DNA of 64,000 nt from Xanthomonas phaseoli pv. phaseoli (GCA_022749655.1 CP094243.1:1612001-1676000), one strand, 5' to 3'; positions 37,677 to 49,086 are shown, counted from the stretch's first letter. Made by a program: numbers and translations. Notes: generated by a model not told the origin, from the sequence alone.

Positions 37677-39848
37677 ATGAACCCAGGCCCCACTGCCCAG
37701 GCGACCGTCGTGACGTCTCCGTCTTCCGACCAGGCCATCCCCGACTACGTCCTGCATCTCGAGCGCGCGGCCAGCTACCTGCCCAAGGAGCAACTGCCGA
37801 TCCTGCGCCGTGCCTGGGAAGTGGGCGCCAGCGCGCATGCCGGGCAGACCCGCAAGTCGGGCGAGCCGTACATCACCCACCCGGTGGCGGTGGCTGGCGT
37901 GCTGGCCGAGCTGGGCCTGGACATGGAATCGCTGATCGCGGCGATCCTGCACGACACGATTGAAGATACGCCGCTGACGCGCGAAGAACTGGCGTCCGAG
38001 TTCGGCGAGGCGGTGGCCGAGCTGGTCGATGGCGTGACCAAGCTGGACAAGCTCAAGTTCCGCGACCGCCAGGAAGCGGCGGCGGAAAGTTTCCGCAAGA
38101 TGCTGCTGGCGATGTCGCGCGATCTGCGCGTGATCATGATCAAGCTGGCCGACCGCCTGCACAACATGCGCACGCTCGGCGCCCAGAGCACCGAGGCGCG
38201 CGGCCGCATCGCCCGCGAGACGCTGGAGATCTACGCGCCCATCGCGCAGCGGCTGGGCATGAGCCTGATCAAGTCCGAATTGCAGAACCTGGGCTTCCGC
38301 GCGTTGTATCCGTGGCGCCACGCCATCATCGAGAAACACATCCGCAGCCAGCCGGTGGTGCGGCGCGAATCGATGGCGCAGGTGGAAGTGCAGCTGTCCC
38401 AGCGCCTGGCCAAGGAAGGGCTGGAGCATAGGTTGGTCAGCCGCATCAAAACGCCCTGGAGCATCTATTCCAAGATGCACGAAGAGAACAAGTCCTTCGA
38501 CCAGGTGATGGACGTGTTCGGCTTTCGCCTGGTGGTGCGCACGGTGGCCGATTGCTATCACGCACTCGGCGCGGTGCATGCCAGCTTCAAGCCGCTGGAC
38601 GGGCGCTTCCGCGATTTCATTGCGATCCCCAAGGCCAACGGCTACCAGTCGCTGCACACCGTGCTGTTCGGCCCGTACGGCTCGCCGATCGAAGTGCAGA
38701 TCCGCACCGAAGAGATGGATCTGATCGCCGAACGCGGCGTGGCGGCGCACTGGACCTACAAGGTGGGTTCGGCCTCGCCCAACAGCGCGCAGAGCCGTGC
38801 GCACGACTGGATCGTGGAACTGATCGATTCGCAGCGCGCCGCCGGCTCGTCGCTGGAATTCCTCGACAACGTCAAGGTCGACCTGTTCCCCGACGAGGTC
38901 TATCTGTTCACGCCCAAGGGCAAGATCCTGGCGTTGCCGCGCAATTCCACCGCGCTGGATTTTGCCTACGCGGTGCATACCGACGTGGGCAATCGCGCCG
39001 TGGCCTCGCGCGTGGACAAGAAGCTGGTGCCGCTGCGCACCAAGCTGGTCAGCGGGCAGGCGGTGGAGATCATCACCGCACGCTCGGCCACGCCCAAGCC
39101 GCAGTGGCTGGAATTTGTGGTCAGCAGCAAGGCGCGCACCGCCATCCGGCATCAGCTCAAGCAACTCGAGCACGAAGATGCCGTGCAGTTGGGCCACCGC
39201 ATGCTGGACCGCGCGCTGGAAGCGATGGACTCCTCGCTGGAACGGCTGCCCAAGGGTCGCCTGGATGCCTTCCTTGCCGAGCACCGCTACCCGCGCTTGG
39301 AAGCGCTGCTGGCCGATGTGGCGCTTGGCAACTGGATGCCCAATCAGGCCGCACAGGCACTGATGGCTTACGCAGAATTGCGTGGCGGTGGCCTGTCCAA
39401 GCATTCGCACGAGAAGATCCTGATCGACGGCAGCGAGCGCGGCGTGATCAGTTTCGCCAATTGCTGCCAGCCGATTCCCGGCGACGAAATCATGGGCTAC
39501 CACACTGCCGGCAAGGGCATCGTGGTGCACCGCCTGGACTGCCCGAACCTGGCGGAACTGCGCAAATCGCCCGAACGTTGGGTGCCGATCGACTGGGACT
39601 CCAACGTGACCGGCGACTACGACACCGCGCTGGTGGTCGAAGTGGAAAACCGTACCGGCGTGCTGGCGCAGCTGGCGGCCGCCATCGCGCAGAGTCAGTC
39701 CAATATCGAGCGCGTGGACTATCTGGACCGCGACTTCAACGCCGCCGTGCTGCGCTTCAACATCCAGGTGCGCGACCGCCGCCACCTGGCCGAGGTGATG
39801 CGTCGGCTGCGCCGCCTGCATGTGGTGCAGAGCGTCGGACGCCAGTAG
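37677..39848 (+). CDS. spoT: Bifunctional (p)ppGpp synthetase/hydrolase
   Basis: A 723-residue SpoT/Rel protein. The HD hydrolase domain lies at about residues 45-200, with HPVAVAGVLAEL, ILHDTIEDTPLTREEL (HD near 92-93) and IKLADRLHNMRTLG. The synthetase domain has KTPWSIYSKMHEENKSFDQV, FRDFIAIPKANGYQSLHTVL and IEVQIRTEEMDLIAERGVAA. The TGS domain follows (VYLFTPKGKILALPRNSTAL), then the RIS/zinc-finger-like part (FANCCQPIPGDEIMGYHTAG) and a C-terminal ACT domain (LVVEVENRTGVLAQLAAAIA). An intact HD motif means both activities are expected. It makes and degrades the stringent-response alarmone. No other relA-like gene is in the window. Confidence 0.97.
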   Translation: MNPGPTAQATVVTSPSSDQAIPDYVLHLERAASYLPKEQLPILRRAWEVGASAHAGQTRKSGEPYITHPVAVAGVLAELGLDMESLIAAILHDTIEDTPLTREELASEFGEAVAELVDGVTKLDKLKFRDRQEAAAESFRKMLLAMSRDLRVIMIKLADRLHNMRTLGAQSTEARGRIARETLEIYAPIAQRLGMSLIKSELQNLGFRALYPWRHAIIEKHIRSQPVVRRESMAQVEVQLSQRLAKEGLEHRLVSRIKTPWSIYSKMHEENKSFDQVMDVFGFRLVVRTVADCYHALGAVHASFKPLDGRFRDFIAIPKANGYQSLHTVLFGPYGSPIEVQIRTEEMDLIAERGVAAHWTYKVGSASPNSAQSRAHDWIVELIDSQRAAGSSLEFLDNVKVDLFPDEVYLFTPKGKILALPRNSTALDFAYAVHTDVGNRAVASRVDKKLVPLRTKLVSGQAVEIITARSATPKPQWLEFVVSSKARTAIRHQLKQLEHEDAVQLGHRMLDRALEAMDSSLERLPKGRLDAFLAEHRYPRLEALLADVALGNWMPNQAAQALMAYAELRGGGLSKHSHEKILIDGSERGVISFANCCQPIPGDEIMGYHTAGKGIVVHRLDCPNLAELRKSPERWVPIDWDSNVTGDYDTALVVEVENRTGVLAQLAAAIAQSQSNIERVDYLDRDFNAAVLRFNIQVRDRRHLAEVMRRLRRLHVVQSVGRQ

Positions 39849-39927
39849 CGTCTGGCGCGCTCGCGCAACAGTCGAGCAAATCCGCACAAAGGCCTAAACT
39901 GCAGCAACCCTTTGCAGTGGAGCGTCC

Positions 39928-40308
39928 ATGTCCCAGATCATCCATACCGACCAGGCGCCTGCCGCCATCGGCCCGTATTCGCAGGCCGTGCGTGCCGGCA
40001 ACACCGTGTATTTCTCCGGGCAGATCCCGCTGGACCCGGCCACCGGCGAGATCGTGCCGGGCGACATCGGTGCGCAGGCGCGCCGTGCATTCGACAACCT
40101 CAAGGCGGTGGCCGAAGCGGCTGGCGGCTCGCTCGACAAGATCGTGCGTCTGGGCCTGTATCTGACCGACCTGGGGCAGTTCGCCGCCGTCAACGCGGTG
40201 ATGCAGGAATATTTCCAGGCGCCGTTCCCGGCGCGTTCGACCATCGAAGTCTCCGGCCTGCCCAAGGGCGCTGGCTTCGAAGTGGATGCAGTGATGGTGA
40301 TCGAGTGA
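39928..40308 (+). CDS. ridA: RidA, 2-iminobutanoate/2-iminopropanoate deaminase
   Basis: A 126-residue canonical cytosolic RidA that hydrolyses reactive enamine/imine intermediates from PLP enzymes. Motifs: IHTDQAPAAIGPYSQAV, VYFSGQIPLDPATGEIV, ARRAFDNLKAVAEAAG, and PFPARSTIEVSGLPKGAGFE, where the arginine binds the substrate carboxylate, with the acidic residue in VDAVMVIE. Downstream of spoT as in many gammaproteobacteria. It contrasts with the exported RidA-like protein at 6205. Confidence 0.96.
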   Translation: MSQIIHTDQAPAAIGPYSQAVRAGNTVYFSGQIPLDPATGEIVPGDIGAQARRAFDNLKAVAEAAGGSLDKIVRLGLYLTDLGQFAAVNAVMQEYFQAPFPARSTIEVSGLPKGAGFEVDAVMVIE

Positions 40309-40328
40309 TCCTGCGCCGCTGATCGGCC

Positions 40329-42482
40329 GTGTCGCGCACGCGCGTCGTCACGCCCAGCCTGGCCGTCGCCGGCCAGGCCCGGCTGTCCAGCCTGCCCGGT
40401 GTCGGCCTGAAAGTGGCCGACAAGTTCGCTGCGCGCGGCATCCTCAGCGTGCAGGACCTGTGGCTGCATCTGCCGCTGCGTTACGAAGACCGCACGCGCT
40501 TGACCACCATCGCGCAGCTGCAAGGTGGCGTGCCGGCGCAGATCGAAGGACGTGTGGAGGCTGTCGAGCGCGGCTTCCGCTTCCGGCCGGTGCTGCGCGT
40601 GGCAGTGTCCGACGCATCGCACGGTACGCTGGTGCTGCGCTTCTTTCATTTTCGTGCGGCGCAGGTGGCGCAGTTTGCGGTCGGCACGCGGGTGCGCGTG
40701 TTCGGCACACCCAAGCCCGGCCAGCACGGCTGGGAAATCGTGCACCCCAGTTACCGCGTGCTCGCGCCGGACGAGGATGCCGGGTTGGGCGACAGCCTGG
40801 ATCCGGTGTATCCGGTGCTCGAAGGCGTCGGCCCGGCGACGTTGCGCAAGCTCATCGGCCAGGCGCTGGAGCGTCTGCCGCCCGAAAGTGCGCTGGAATT
40901 GTTGCCGCCGCACTGGCTGCAGGACGAGCGACTGCCCTCGTTGCGCGCGGCGTTGCTCAGCATGCATCGGCCGCCGGTCGGTACGGATCCACAGCAGCTG
41001 CTCGCCGGAGGCCATCCGGCCCAGCAGCGACTGGCGATCGAGGAACTGTTGGCACATCAGCTCAGCCTACGCCGGCAACGCATCGCGTTGCAGCGTCTGC
41101 ACGCGCCCAGCCTGCCCGGCGACGGCACGTTGGTGCAGCAGTTGCGCAAGGCGCTGCCGTTCCAGCTGACCGGCGCGCAACAACGCGTGTTCGAGCAGAT
41201 CGCGCACGACCTTGCGCAGCAATCGCCGATGCTGCGGCTGGTGCAGGGCGATGTTGGCAGCGGCAAGACCGTGGTTGCTGCGCTGGCGGCGATGCTGGCG
41301 GTGGAGCAGGGCAAGCAGGTCGCACTCGCCGCGCCCACCGAACTGCTGGCCGAGCAGCACCTCGCCAATCTGCGCGGCTGGTTGGAACCGTTGGGCATTC
41401 GCATCGTCTGGCTGGCAGGCAAGGTCACCGGCAAGGCGCGCGCTGCCGTGATGGCCGAGGTCGCCTCCGGTCAGGCGCAGGTCGTGGTCGGCACGCATGC
41501 GTTGATGCAGGAAGCGGTGGTCTTCCACGACCTGGCGTTGGCCATCATCGACGAGCAACACCGCTTCGGCGTGCATCAGCGCCTTGCGTTGCGCGACAAG
41601 GGAGCGGCGGCGGGCAGCGTGCCGCATCAGCTGGTGATGACCGCCACGCCCATTCCGCGCACGTTGGCGATGTCGGCTTACGCAGATCTGGATGTTTCGG
41701 CCATCGACGAACTGCCGCCTGGCCGCACGCCGGTGCAGACGATCGTGCTGAGCGCAGAGCGCCGCCCCGACTTGGTCGAACGCATCCGCGCCGCCTGCGC
41801 CGAAGGGCGGCAGGCGTACTGGGTGTGCACGCTGATCGAAGAAAGCGAAGAACCCGGCAAGGGCGCGCAAGGCCAGCAAGGCGGTCCGCCACGCATCGAA
41901 GCGCAGGCCGCCGAAGTTACCTTCGAGACCTTGTCGGCGCAGTTGCCGGGCGTGCGGGTGGCGCTGGTGCACGGCCGCATGAAGCCGGCCGAAAAGCAGA
42001 AGGCCATGCTGGATTTCAAGCAAGGCCGCAGCGACCTGCTGGTGGCCACCACCGTGATCGAAGTCGGCGTGGACGTGCCTAACGCATCGTTGATGATCAT
42101 CGAAAACGCCGAGCGGCTGGGTCTGGCCCAGTTGCACCAGTTGCGCGGTCGGGTCGGGCGTGGTGCAGCTGCCTCCAGTTGCGTGCTGCTGTACCAGGGG
42201 CCGTTGTCGATGATGGCGCGCCAGCGCCTGGAGACCATGCGCCAGACCAACGATGGTTTCGTGATCGCGGAGAAGGATCTGGAGTTACGTGGCCCGGGCG
42301 AATTGCTGGGCACCCGGCAAACCGGTCTGGCCAGTTTCCGCATCGCCGATCTGGCACGCGACGCCGGCCTGTTGCCGCGCGTGCAGGTATTGGCCGAGCG
42401 GCTGCTGGACGAAGCGCCGGAAATCGCCGACCGCGTGGTCGAACGCTGGATCGGCGGTGCGGTGCGGTATGCGGCCGCTTGA
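40329..42482 (+). CDS. recG: ATP-dependent DNA helicase RecG
   Basis: A 717-residue RecG, a branch-migrating helicase that processes stalled forks. It has the N-terminal wedge/OB domain (LWLHLPLRYEDRTRL). Helicase motifs are LVQGDVGSGKTVVAALAAML (Walker A), AAPTELLAEQHLANL, AIIDEQHRFGVHQRL (DEQH), VMTATPIPRTLAM, LLVATTVIEVGVDVPNASLM, and QLHQLRGRVGRGAAAS (motif VI). The C-terminal RecG wedge-hook follows (IAEKDLELRGPGELLGTRQ). I chose the GTG start at 40329, which matches the family N-terminus. It follows ridA by 20 bases. Confidence 0.96.
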   Translation: MSRTRVVTPSLAVAGQARLSSLPGVGLKVADKFAARGILSVQDLWLHLPLRYEDRTRLTTIAQLQGGVPAQIEGRVEAVERGFRFRPVLRVAVSDASHGTLVLRFFHFRAAQVAQFAVGTRVRVFGTPKPGQHGWEIVHPSYRVLAPDEDAGLGDSLDPVYPVLEGVGPATLRKLIGQALERLPPESALELLPPHWLQDERLPSLRAALLSMHRPPVGTDPQQLLAGGHPAQQRLAIEELLAHQLSLRRQRIALQRLHAPSLPGDGTLVQQLRKALPFQLTGAQQRVFEQIAHDLAQQSPMLRLVQGDVGSGKTVVAALAAMLAVEQGKQVALAAPTELLAEQHLANLRGWLEPLGIRIVWLAGKVTGKARAAVMAEVASGQAQVVVGTHALMQEAVVFHDLALAIIDEQHRFGVHQRLALRDKGAAAGSVPHQLVMTATPIPRTLAMSAYADLDVSAIDELPPGRTPVQTIVLSAERRPDLVERIRAACAEGRQAYWVCTLIEESEEPGKGAQGQQGGPPRIEAQAAEVTFETLSAQLPGVRVALVHGRMKPAEKQKAMLDFKQGRSDLLVATTVIEVGVDVPNASLMIIENAERLGLAQLHQLRGRVGRGAAASSCVLLYQGPLSMMARQRLETMRQTNDGFVIAEKDLELRGPGELLGTRQTGLASFRIADLARDAGLLPRVQVLAERLLDEAPEIADRVVERWIGGAVRYAAA

Positions 42483-42485
42483 GCG

Positions 42486-42618
42486 GCGGGGATTCGGGAG
42501 TGGGGATTGGGGATTGGTCAAAGCGGGGTTGCTGCGACCTGCACGTTCCCGGAATTCGCGCGGCTCGCTAATCCTTGCGAAGATGCCGCAACGAATCCCG
42601 AATGCCCAATTCCGAATC
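42486..42618. repeat. Inverted GGGATTCGGGAGT-like intergenic repeat
   Basis: The left arm GGGGATTCGGGAGTGGGGAT and right arm ATCCCGAATGCCCAATTCCG flank a core containing AAAGCGGGGTTGCTGCGACC. That core resembles the one at 63629 (AAAGCGGGCTGTTGCGATC), so the element is a family with a conserved middle, not just chance arms. It separates recG from the nucleoside hydrolase gene. Confidence 0.75.
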
Positions 42619-42620
42619 TC

Positions 42621-43558
42621 ATGACAAAAAGAATACCGCTGCTGATCGACACCGACCCTGGCGTGGATGACGCATTGGCGCTGCTGATGGCCTTCAACGA
42701 CACCCGCCATGAGGTGGTCGGCCTGACCATCGCCGCCGGTAACGTGGGCTTGCAGCACACCGTGCGCAATGCCTTGAAGGTCTGCGAGATCGCTGGCCGT
42801 ACCGATGTGCCGGTCTACGCCGGCTGCCCGCAGCCGTTGCTGCACCCCTCGGTGGATGCGGCGCACGTGCACGGTCTCGACGGATTCGGCGATGTGGGCC
42901 TGGCACCGGCCAAGCGCACTGCCGAGGCCGAACACGCCGCGCTCGCCATCCTGCGTCTGTCGCACGAGCACGCCGGCAAGCTGCTGCTGGTGGCGCTCGG
43001 CCCACTGACCAATCTTGCCCTGGCACTCACCCTGGACCCGACCTTGCCGCAGCGCGTCGCACGGCTGGTGGTGATGGGCGGGGCGTTGACCGGGCACGGC
43101 AATATCACCGCTGCGGCCGAGTTCAATATCGGGTTCGACCCGGAAGCGGCGCATATCGTGTTCGGCGGCTTTCCGCAGTTCGACGTGGCCGATTGGGAAG
43201 CCACCATCGCGCACGGCCTGCTGCACCGGGATGTGGAGCAATGGCTGGCGGCCGATTCTGGCCGCGCCCGGTTCTACGAGGAAATCTCGCGCAAGACCCG
43301 GCTGTGGTCCGAAGACAGCCGCGGCGAGTACTGGTATGCCGCCGACGCGCTGGCGATGGCGTTCGCACTGCACCGGAAGGCGCGCAGCGGCTGGAGCAGC
43401 GCCCGGTACACATCGAACTGTCCGGTGCGCATACCCGTGGCATGACCTTGGTGGACTGGAACCGGCAGGGCGGGGCGCCCGACAATGCCAATCTGCTGCT
43501 GGCCTATGACCTCCAGCAGTTCTATGGGCTGGTAGGGGCCGCCCTGGCGGCGAACTGA
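42621..43558 (+). CDS. Inosine-uridine-preferring nucleoside hydrolase, frameshifted
   Basis: A nucleoside hydrolase (IunH type) splitting nucleosides to base and ribose. The calcium-binding N-terminus is [20 protein letters not shown]. Further elements are [77 protein letters not shown] and [15 protein letters not shown]. The frame breaks near 43373 (CACCCGG read as CACCGG), and the C-terminus continues in the next phase as [20 protein letters not shown] to LVGAALAAN. One restored base gives 312 residues, the normal size. Start 42621 lies right after an intergenic repeat. Confidence 0.93.
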
Positions 43559-43629
43559 GGCGACCTTGCGCCGGCTGCCTGGGCGCAGCTATAATGCCCG
43601 GCTTATCCAGGCAGCCCGGCGCCAAGTCC

Positions 43630-43871
43630 ATGAAAGATAACGTTCATCCCAACTACAAAGACGTCGTCTTTCACGACGTGACGTCCGATTTCAAGATTCT
43701 GACCCGTTCCACCATGACCTCGAAAGAGACCGTGAAGTGGGAAGACGGCCAGGAATACCCGCTGATCAAGGTGGAAATTTCCTCGTCCTCGCACCCGTTC
43801 TATACCGGCAAGCACAAGGTGATCGACACCGGCGGCCGTATCGACAAGTTCAGAAGCGCTACGCGCGCTGA
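43630..43871 (+). CDS. rpmE2: 50S ribosomal protein L31 type B, frameshifted at the end
   Basis: L31 type B, the zinc-free form without CxxC motifs: [60 protein letters not shown] and [11 protein letters not shown]. At about 43850 the expected CCAGAAG appears as CAGAAG. One restored base ends the protein as FQKRYAR with a stop at 43869-43871, 80 residues and typical for the family. As given, the frame would run on to 44022 with meaningless sequence. A strong terminator follows at 43895. Confidence 0.93.
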
Positions 43872-43894
43872 ACTTGCAGGACGGGCTGTACCGG

Positions 43895-43927
43895 CAGCGG
43901 CCGCGCATTGCGCGGCCGTTGTTTTTT
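43895..43927 (+). terminator. Rho-independent terminator after rpmE2
   Basis: Stem CGGCCGCGC / GCGCGGCCG with loop ATT, then TTGTTTTTT. It begins 25 bases after the restored rpmE2 stop, which also supports that stop. Confidence 0.9.
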
Positions 43928-44100
43928 GGGGCGCTGAACGCCCCGCCTGTATGCCTGGCGCAACGCGTCTACGACTTCTGTCCAAGCGACGGCCAAAATG
44001 CTGCTGTGCGATAATGGCCTGATCCGAGGCGATGCCTTGGACTTCCATCACGTGCCTGCCCATGTGGGATCAGGCGCCTTCCACTGAAGGAGCGTACACA

Positions 44101-45390
<1,290 letters not shown>

Positions 45391-45411
45391 TCGGTCCACG
45401 CGTACCTGCGT

Positions 45412-45441
45412 AAACAAACGCCCCGCATTGCGGGGCGTTTG
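45412..45441 (+). terminator. Rho-independent terminator after gltA
   Basis: Stem CAAACGCCCCGC / GCGGGGCGTTTG with an ATT loop, 22 bases after the gltA stop. The T-run is partly built into the stem arm (GTTTGCATTTG). Confidence 0.85.
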
Positions 45442-45483
45442 CATTTGAACAGTTGCGCGGCGGTCGATCTTCCAACAACGCTT

Positions 45484-45555
45484 GCCGCTGCCGCTGCCGC
45501 TGCCGCTGCGATTGGCAACCGGCAACCGGCAACCGGCGACCGGCGACCGGCGACC
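45484..45555. repeat. Composite short tandem repeat
   Basis: Four copies of GCCGCT (45484-45507), a six-base spacer, three copies of GGCAACC (45514-45534) and three copies of GGCGACC (45535-45555). The two heptamers differ by one base, which suggests stepwise expansion by slippage. It lies outside genes, just downstream of the gltA terminator, and is a likely variable-number locus. Confidence 0.85.
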
Positions 45556-45691
45556 GGCGGCGCATGGCACAACGGTTCGTCCGGCAGTGGCGAGGTCCGA
45601 ATAAAACGACCGCGGCGCAGTGGCTTGGTGACGCCGGTTTAAATGAAGCCCATAGCTCGCCCGCACAGGCGAGCCGCGTCACATGATCGAC

Positions 45692-46342
45692 TCAGCGTAG
45701 CAGTGGTGAGCCGCCGGAACCGTCGCCGTCTGTCAGCAACTGTCGCACCTGCGCGGCCGACGCCCGCGGCATCGGCTTTTCGTCCAGCTGCGATAGCGGC
45801 GCCTGCCGCAGCGCGTCGTAGGGCAGCACGGTGAGATCGAAGGTGAGGTCTTCGGCGCTGAACAGCCACACCGGAAACTCGCCGTTGCGCTCGCGATCCA
45901 GGCGCAGCCGGCGCGTGCGCGACTCGGCCGGGATGCGGTGTTCTTCCAGAAACCGCTGCACGGCATCGGCATCGTCGCTGTGCAACTGCAGGTGCACCGG
46001 CGCATTGGCGTCGGCGGTGCCGTCCAGCACCGGGCCGGTTAGTCGTGGCTGGAAGGGGCTGAGAAACTCAAGCGCCCGCAACGCGGCTTCGCGGCGTTGG
46101 CGCAGACGCGCGCCATGCGCAGGTCCGGCGAACAGGCGCTGGTACTCGCGCAACGCATCTTCGATCTCGCGATTGCGTGGTAGCGAAGCATCGTCATGAA
46201 TGCCGAGCCGGCTGGCAGCCTTGAGCTTGGCTTGATGAAAATCGCGGATGCCGCCTTCAGCCATCAGGCGTGCGGCTTCGTGCGCCAGACGATGGCGACG
46301 TTCCCGGGTGCGTGTATCGGCGTGCGCGCGTGCGTGATGCAT
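45692..46342 (-). CDS. Conserved-looking protein of unknown function
   Basis: A 216-residue soluble protein I cannot place with confidence. The N-terminus is helical and very rich in arginine and histidine (MHHARAHADTRTRERRHRLA, then AARLMAEGGIRDFHQAKLKA). The middle has RNREIEDALREYQRLFAG. The C-terminus has mixed structure, with VHLQLHSDDADAVQRFLEEH, FPVWLFSAEDLTFDLTVLPY and EKPMPRASAAQVRQLL. No signal peptide, membrane segment or catalytic motif. Codon use matches the chromosome and the frame is intact, so I consider it real. It is convergent with gltA; the repeat array lies between. Confidence 0.7.
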   Translation of the reverse strand: MHHARAHADTRTRERRHRLAHEAARLMAEGGIRDFHQAKLKAASRLGIHDDASLPRNREIEDALREYQRLFAGPAHGARLRQRREAALRALEFLSPFQPRLTGPVLDGTADANAPVHLQLHSDDADAVQRFLEEHRIPAESRTRRLRLDRERNGEFPVWLFSAEDLTFDLTVLPYDALRQAPLSQLDEKPMPRASAAQVRQLLTDGDGSGGSPLLR

Positions 46343-46603
46343 GACCGGGCTCCCCTAATGAACCTGATCTGGACTCTACAACAGCTGCATGAAGACATGG
46401 CGAATGCGTCATGTCATTGCAAAGGAACGATCACGTAGCGGTGACCGGATGGTCCAGGTGCGGAGATGCGCAGGCGAAGCGCACTGCGCGTGCAATCTCG
46501 GTGGCGGGCAGGTGGGCACTGCGCCGAACCGGCAACGATGCCGCCAGCGATCCACCAGGCTTGCCATGGCCGGCGCGCATTCAATCGGCGGCCAAAAATT
46601 GGG
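46343..46603. other. Intergenic region upstream of the unknown gene at 45692
   Basis: About 260 bases with no convincing gene; it contains the upstream region of the leftward unknown gene. I see no clear promoter or hairpin. A repeat of the dispersed family follows to its right. Confidence 0.4.
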
Positions 46604-46656
46604 GAACCGAACAGCCACGCCGTTCCGATTCCCCAATCCCAAGTCCTGAATCCCGG
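46604..46656. repeat. Degenerate GGGGAATC-type intergenic repeat
   Basis: TTGGGGAACCGAACAG followed by CCGATTCCCCAATCCCAAGT and CTGAATCCCGG: short opposed arms of the dispersed family, ending three bases before the 3' end of mrcA. Confidence 0.6.
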
Positions 46657-46659
46657 CTC

Positions 46660-49086
46660 TCAGAAAATGTCGAACGCCTTCTCGTCCTGCTGTTCCTGCA
46701 GGCCGTAGTCGTAATCCTGCAGGCGGTCCAGATCTTCGTTCTTCACCCATTCGACCGCGCCATTGATGGTGGCCTGGGTCATGCCGTCGGGCGGGTCGTT
46801 GGCGGCGATCGGCTTGTCCTTGAGCGCCACGCGCATATAGTCGATCCAGATCGGCAGCGCCGCCTTGCCACCGTATTCGCGATAGCCAAGCGAGCGGAAG
46901 TCGTCGCGGCCCACCCACACGGTGGTGACGTAGGGGCCGCCAAAGCCGGAGAACCACGCGTCGCGGTGCTCGTTGGTGGAGCCGGTTTTGCCGCCCACGT
47001 CCTCGCGGCCGAGTACCTTGGCCGCGGTGCCAGTGCCGCGCTGGACCACGTCGCGCATCATCGACACCAGCTGGTAGGCGGTGCGCTCGTCGATCGCACG
47101 CGGCGCGATCTTGGTCTGCGCGGTTGCCGCAGGGGCGGTCTGTGCCGGCGCCGCGGTGGCCGTGGCCGGTGCGGCAGGCGGCGTTTCCGGTGCCTGTGCG
47201 CCGAAGTTGAAGCCATCCACGACCTGGCTCACGGGCGCCACATTGCCGCCTTGCAGGGCGCAGGTGCGGCACGCCACCGCCGGCACTTCCTTGAAGATGA
47301 CATTGCCCTCGCGGTCTTTGACCTCATCCACGATCCAGGTGTCCACGCGTGAGCCGCCATTGGCAAACACCGCATAACCGCGTGCCACAGACAGCGGCGT
47401 CAGCGAGGCGGTGCCCAGCGACATCGACAGGTTGGGCGGCAACTCGGCCTCCTGGAACCCGAATTGACTGATGTATTTGCGTGCGAAATCGACGCTGATC
47501 GCATCCAGTAGGCGTACCGACACCAGGTTTCGCGACTGCACCAGCGCCTCGCGCAGACGCATCGGCCCGCGGAAGCCGCCGCCATCGTTCTGCGGCGACC
47601 AGGTCTTGCCGCGCCGGTCGCGGAACACCACCGGCGCGTCCAGCACGATCGAGGCCGGGTTGAAGCCCTTTTCGAATGCGGCGGCGTAGACGAACGGCTT
47701 GAAGCTCGATCCTGGCTGGCGCCGTGCCTGGGTGGCGCGGTTGAACTTGTTGCCCGCAAAGCTGAAGCCGCCGACCAGCGCACGCAGGGCGCCGCTATTG
47801 GCGTCCAGCGACACCAGCGCCGCCTGGCCGCGCGGCAACTGGTCGATGATCCACTCGCCGTCCTTTTCGCCGGCGCGAATACGGGTCAGGTCACCGCGGG
47901 TCAGCAGCTTGGCCGGGGTCTTGCCGGTCCAGCGGCTGGCACTGGCGGGCAGGGTCAGTTCGGTCTTGTCGCTCTGCACGACCGTGACTCCGCCATCGGG
48001 ATTGGTGCGCGCCACGATCACCGCACGCAGTCCGCCCTGGGTAAACGCGCCTGCCAGGTGCTTGGCCAGCGCGGGCGCGTCCGCATTGGCGGCCACGTCG
48101 AAGTGCTGCTCGACGCCATGCCAGCCATGGCGATGATCGTAGACCCGCAAGCCGTCGGCGACCGCCACGTCCGCACCGGTCTGCAGGGTCGCATCGATGG
48201 TCGTGGTGACGTGGTAGCCCTTGTTGAGCACATCGCCGCCGTACTTGGCGATCATTTCCTGGCGCACCAGCTCGGCCACGTAAGGGGCGTACACCTCCAC
48301 CGGCGGCTCATGCGGCTTGGCATGCATCGGAACCGCCTTGGCGGCGTCGGCTTCGGCCTGGCTGACAAAGCCCCAGGTCGGCCATGCGCTGCAGGACGTA
48401 ATAGTCGCGACGCTCCTGCGCACGCTCAGGGTTGCTGATCGGGTTGCCGCTGGACGGGAACTTGGGGATGCCGGCCAGCGAGGCCATCTCGTCCAGGCTC
48501 AATTCGCTCATCTTCTTGCCGTAGTAGTACTCGGCAGCGGCCCCGACGCCATAGGCGCGGTTGCCGAAGAAACTCTTGTTGAGATACAGCTCGAAGATCT
48601 CGTCCTTGCTCAGCTCACTTTCGATCTTGCGGGCCAGCAGGATCTCCGCCAGCTTGCGGGTGTAGCTGTACTCCGAACTCAGGAAGAACTGCCGCGCCAC
48701 CTGCTGGGTGATGGTCGAACCCCCGGCACGCGCTTGGCGTCGGTGGTTGTCAGCAGCCATACCGCGCGGGCGATGCCCTTGTAGTCCACACCGCCATGCT
48801 CGTAGAAGCGCGCGTCCTCGGTGGCCAGGAAGGCCTGCTTCAGGCGCAGCGGCACGTCCTTCATCTGGATGGGGTAGCGCCGGGTCTCGCCATACACGGC
48901 CATGAGCCGGCCATCGCTGGAATAGACGTACATCGGCTCCTGCAGCTCTACCTGCTTGAGCGATTGAACGTCCGGCAACTTCGAGGAAATGGCGTAATAC
49001 AGGCCGCCGGCAGCAATAGCGCCAAGCAGTGCGAGCACGACGATCGTGGCCAGGATCCAGCCCAGCCAACGGCGAATACGGGGCAT
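46660..49086 (-). CDS. mrcA: Penicillin-binding protein 1A, frameshifted
   Basis: A bifunctional peptidoglycan glycosyltransferase/transpeptidase of about 808 residues. It has an N-terminal membrane anchor ([20 protein letters not shown]). The glycosyltransferase domain includes the catalytic glutamate in [14 protein letters not shown], then [16 protein letters not shown] and [20 protein letters not shown]. The transpeptidase domain has [17 protein letters not shown] (serine nucleophile), [16 protein letters not shown] (SxN) and [18 protein letters not shown] (KTG). Two breaks occur: a lost G in a G6 run near 48722 (VPG|GSTIT), and a gained G near 48377 ([13 protein letters not shown]). They cancel, so the total length is divisible by three. 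It is divergent from pilM, the classic proteobacterial arrangement. Start 49086 gives the membrane anchor. Confidence 0.95.

Noticed and set aside
37332..39887. 851-codon minus-strand open frame opposite spoT
   Set aside because: Shadow; spoT on the plus strand has intact HD, synthetase, TGS and ACT domains.
45484..45555. Possible CRISPR array
   Set aside because: Units are 6-7 bases with no unique spacers; it is a simple tandem repeat and no cas genes are present.
48370..48725. Programmed ribosomal frameshifting in mrcA, pilQ or hemW
   Set aside because: No slippery heptamer with downstream structure is evident, the breaks occur at many unrelated runs, and these families are not known to use recoding.
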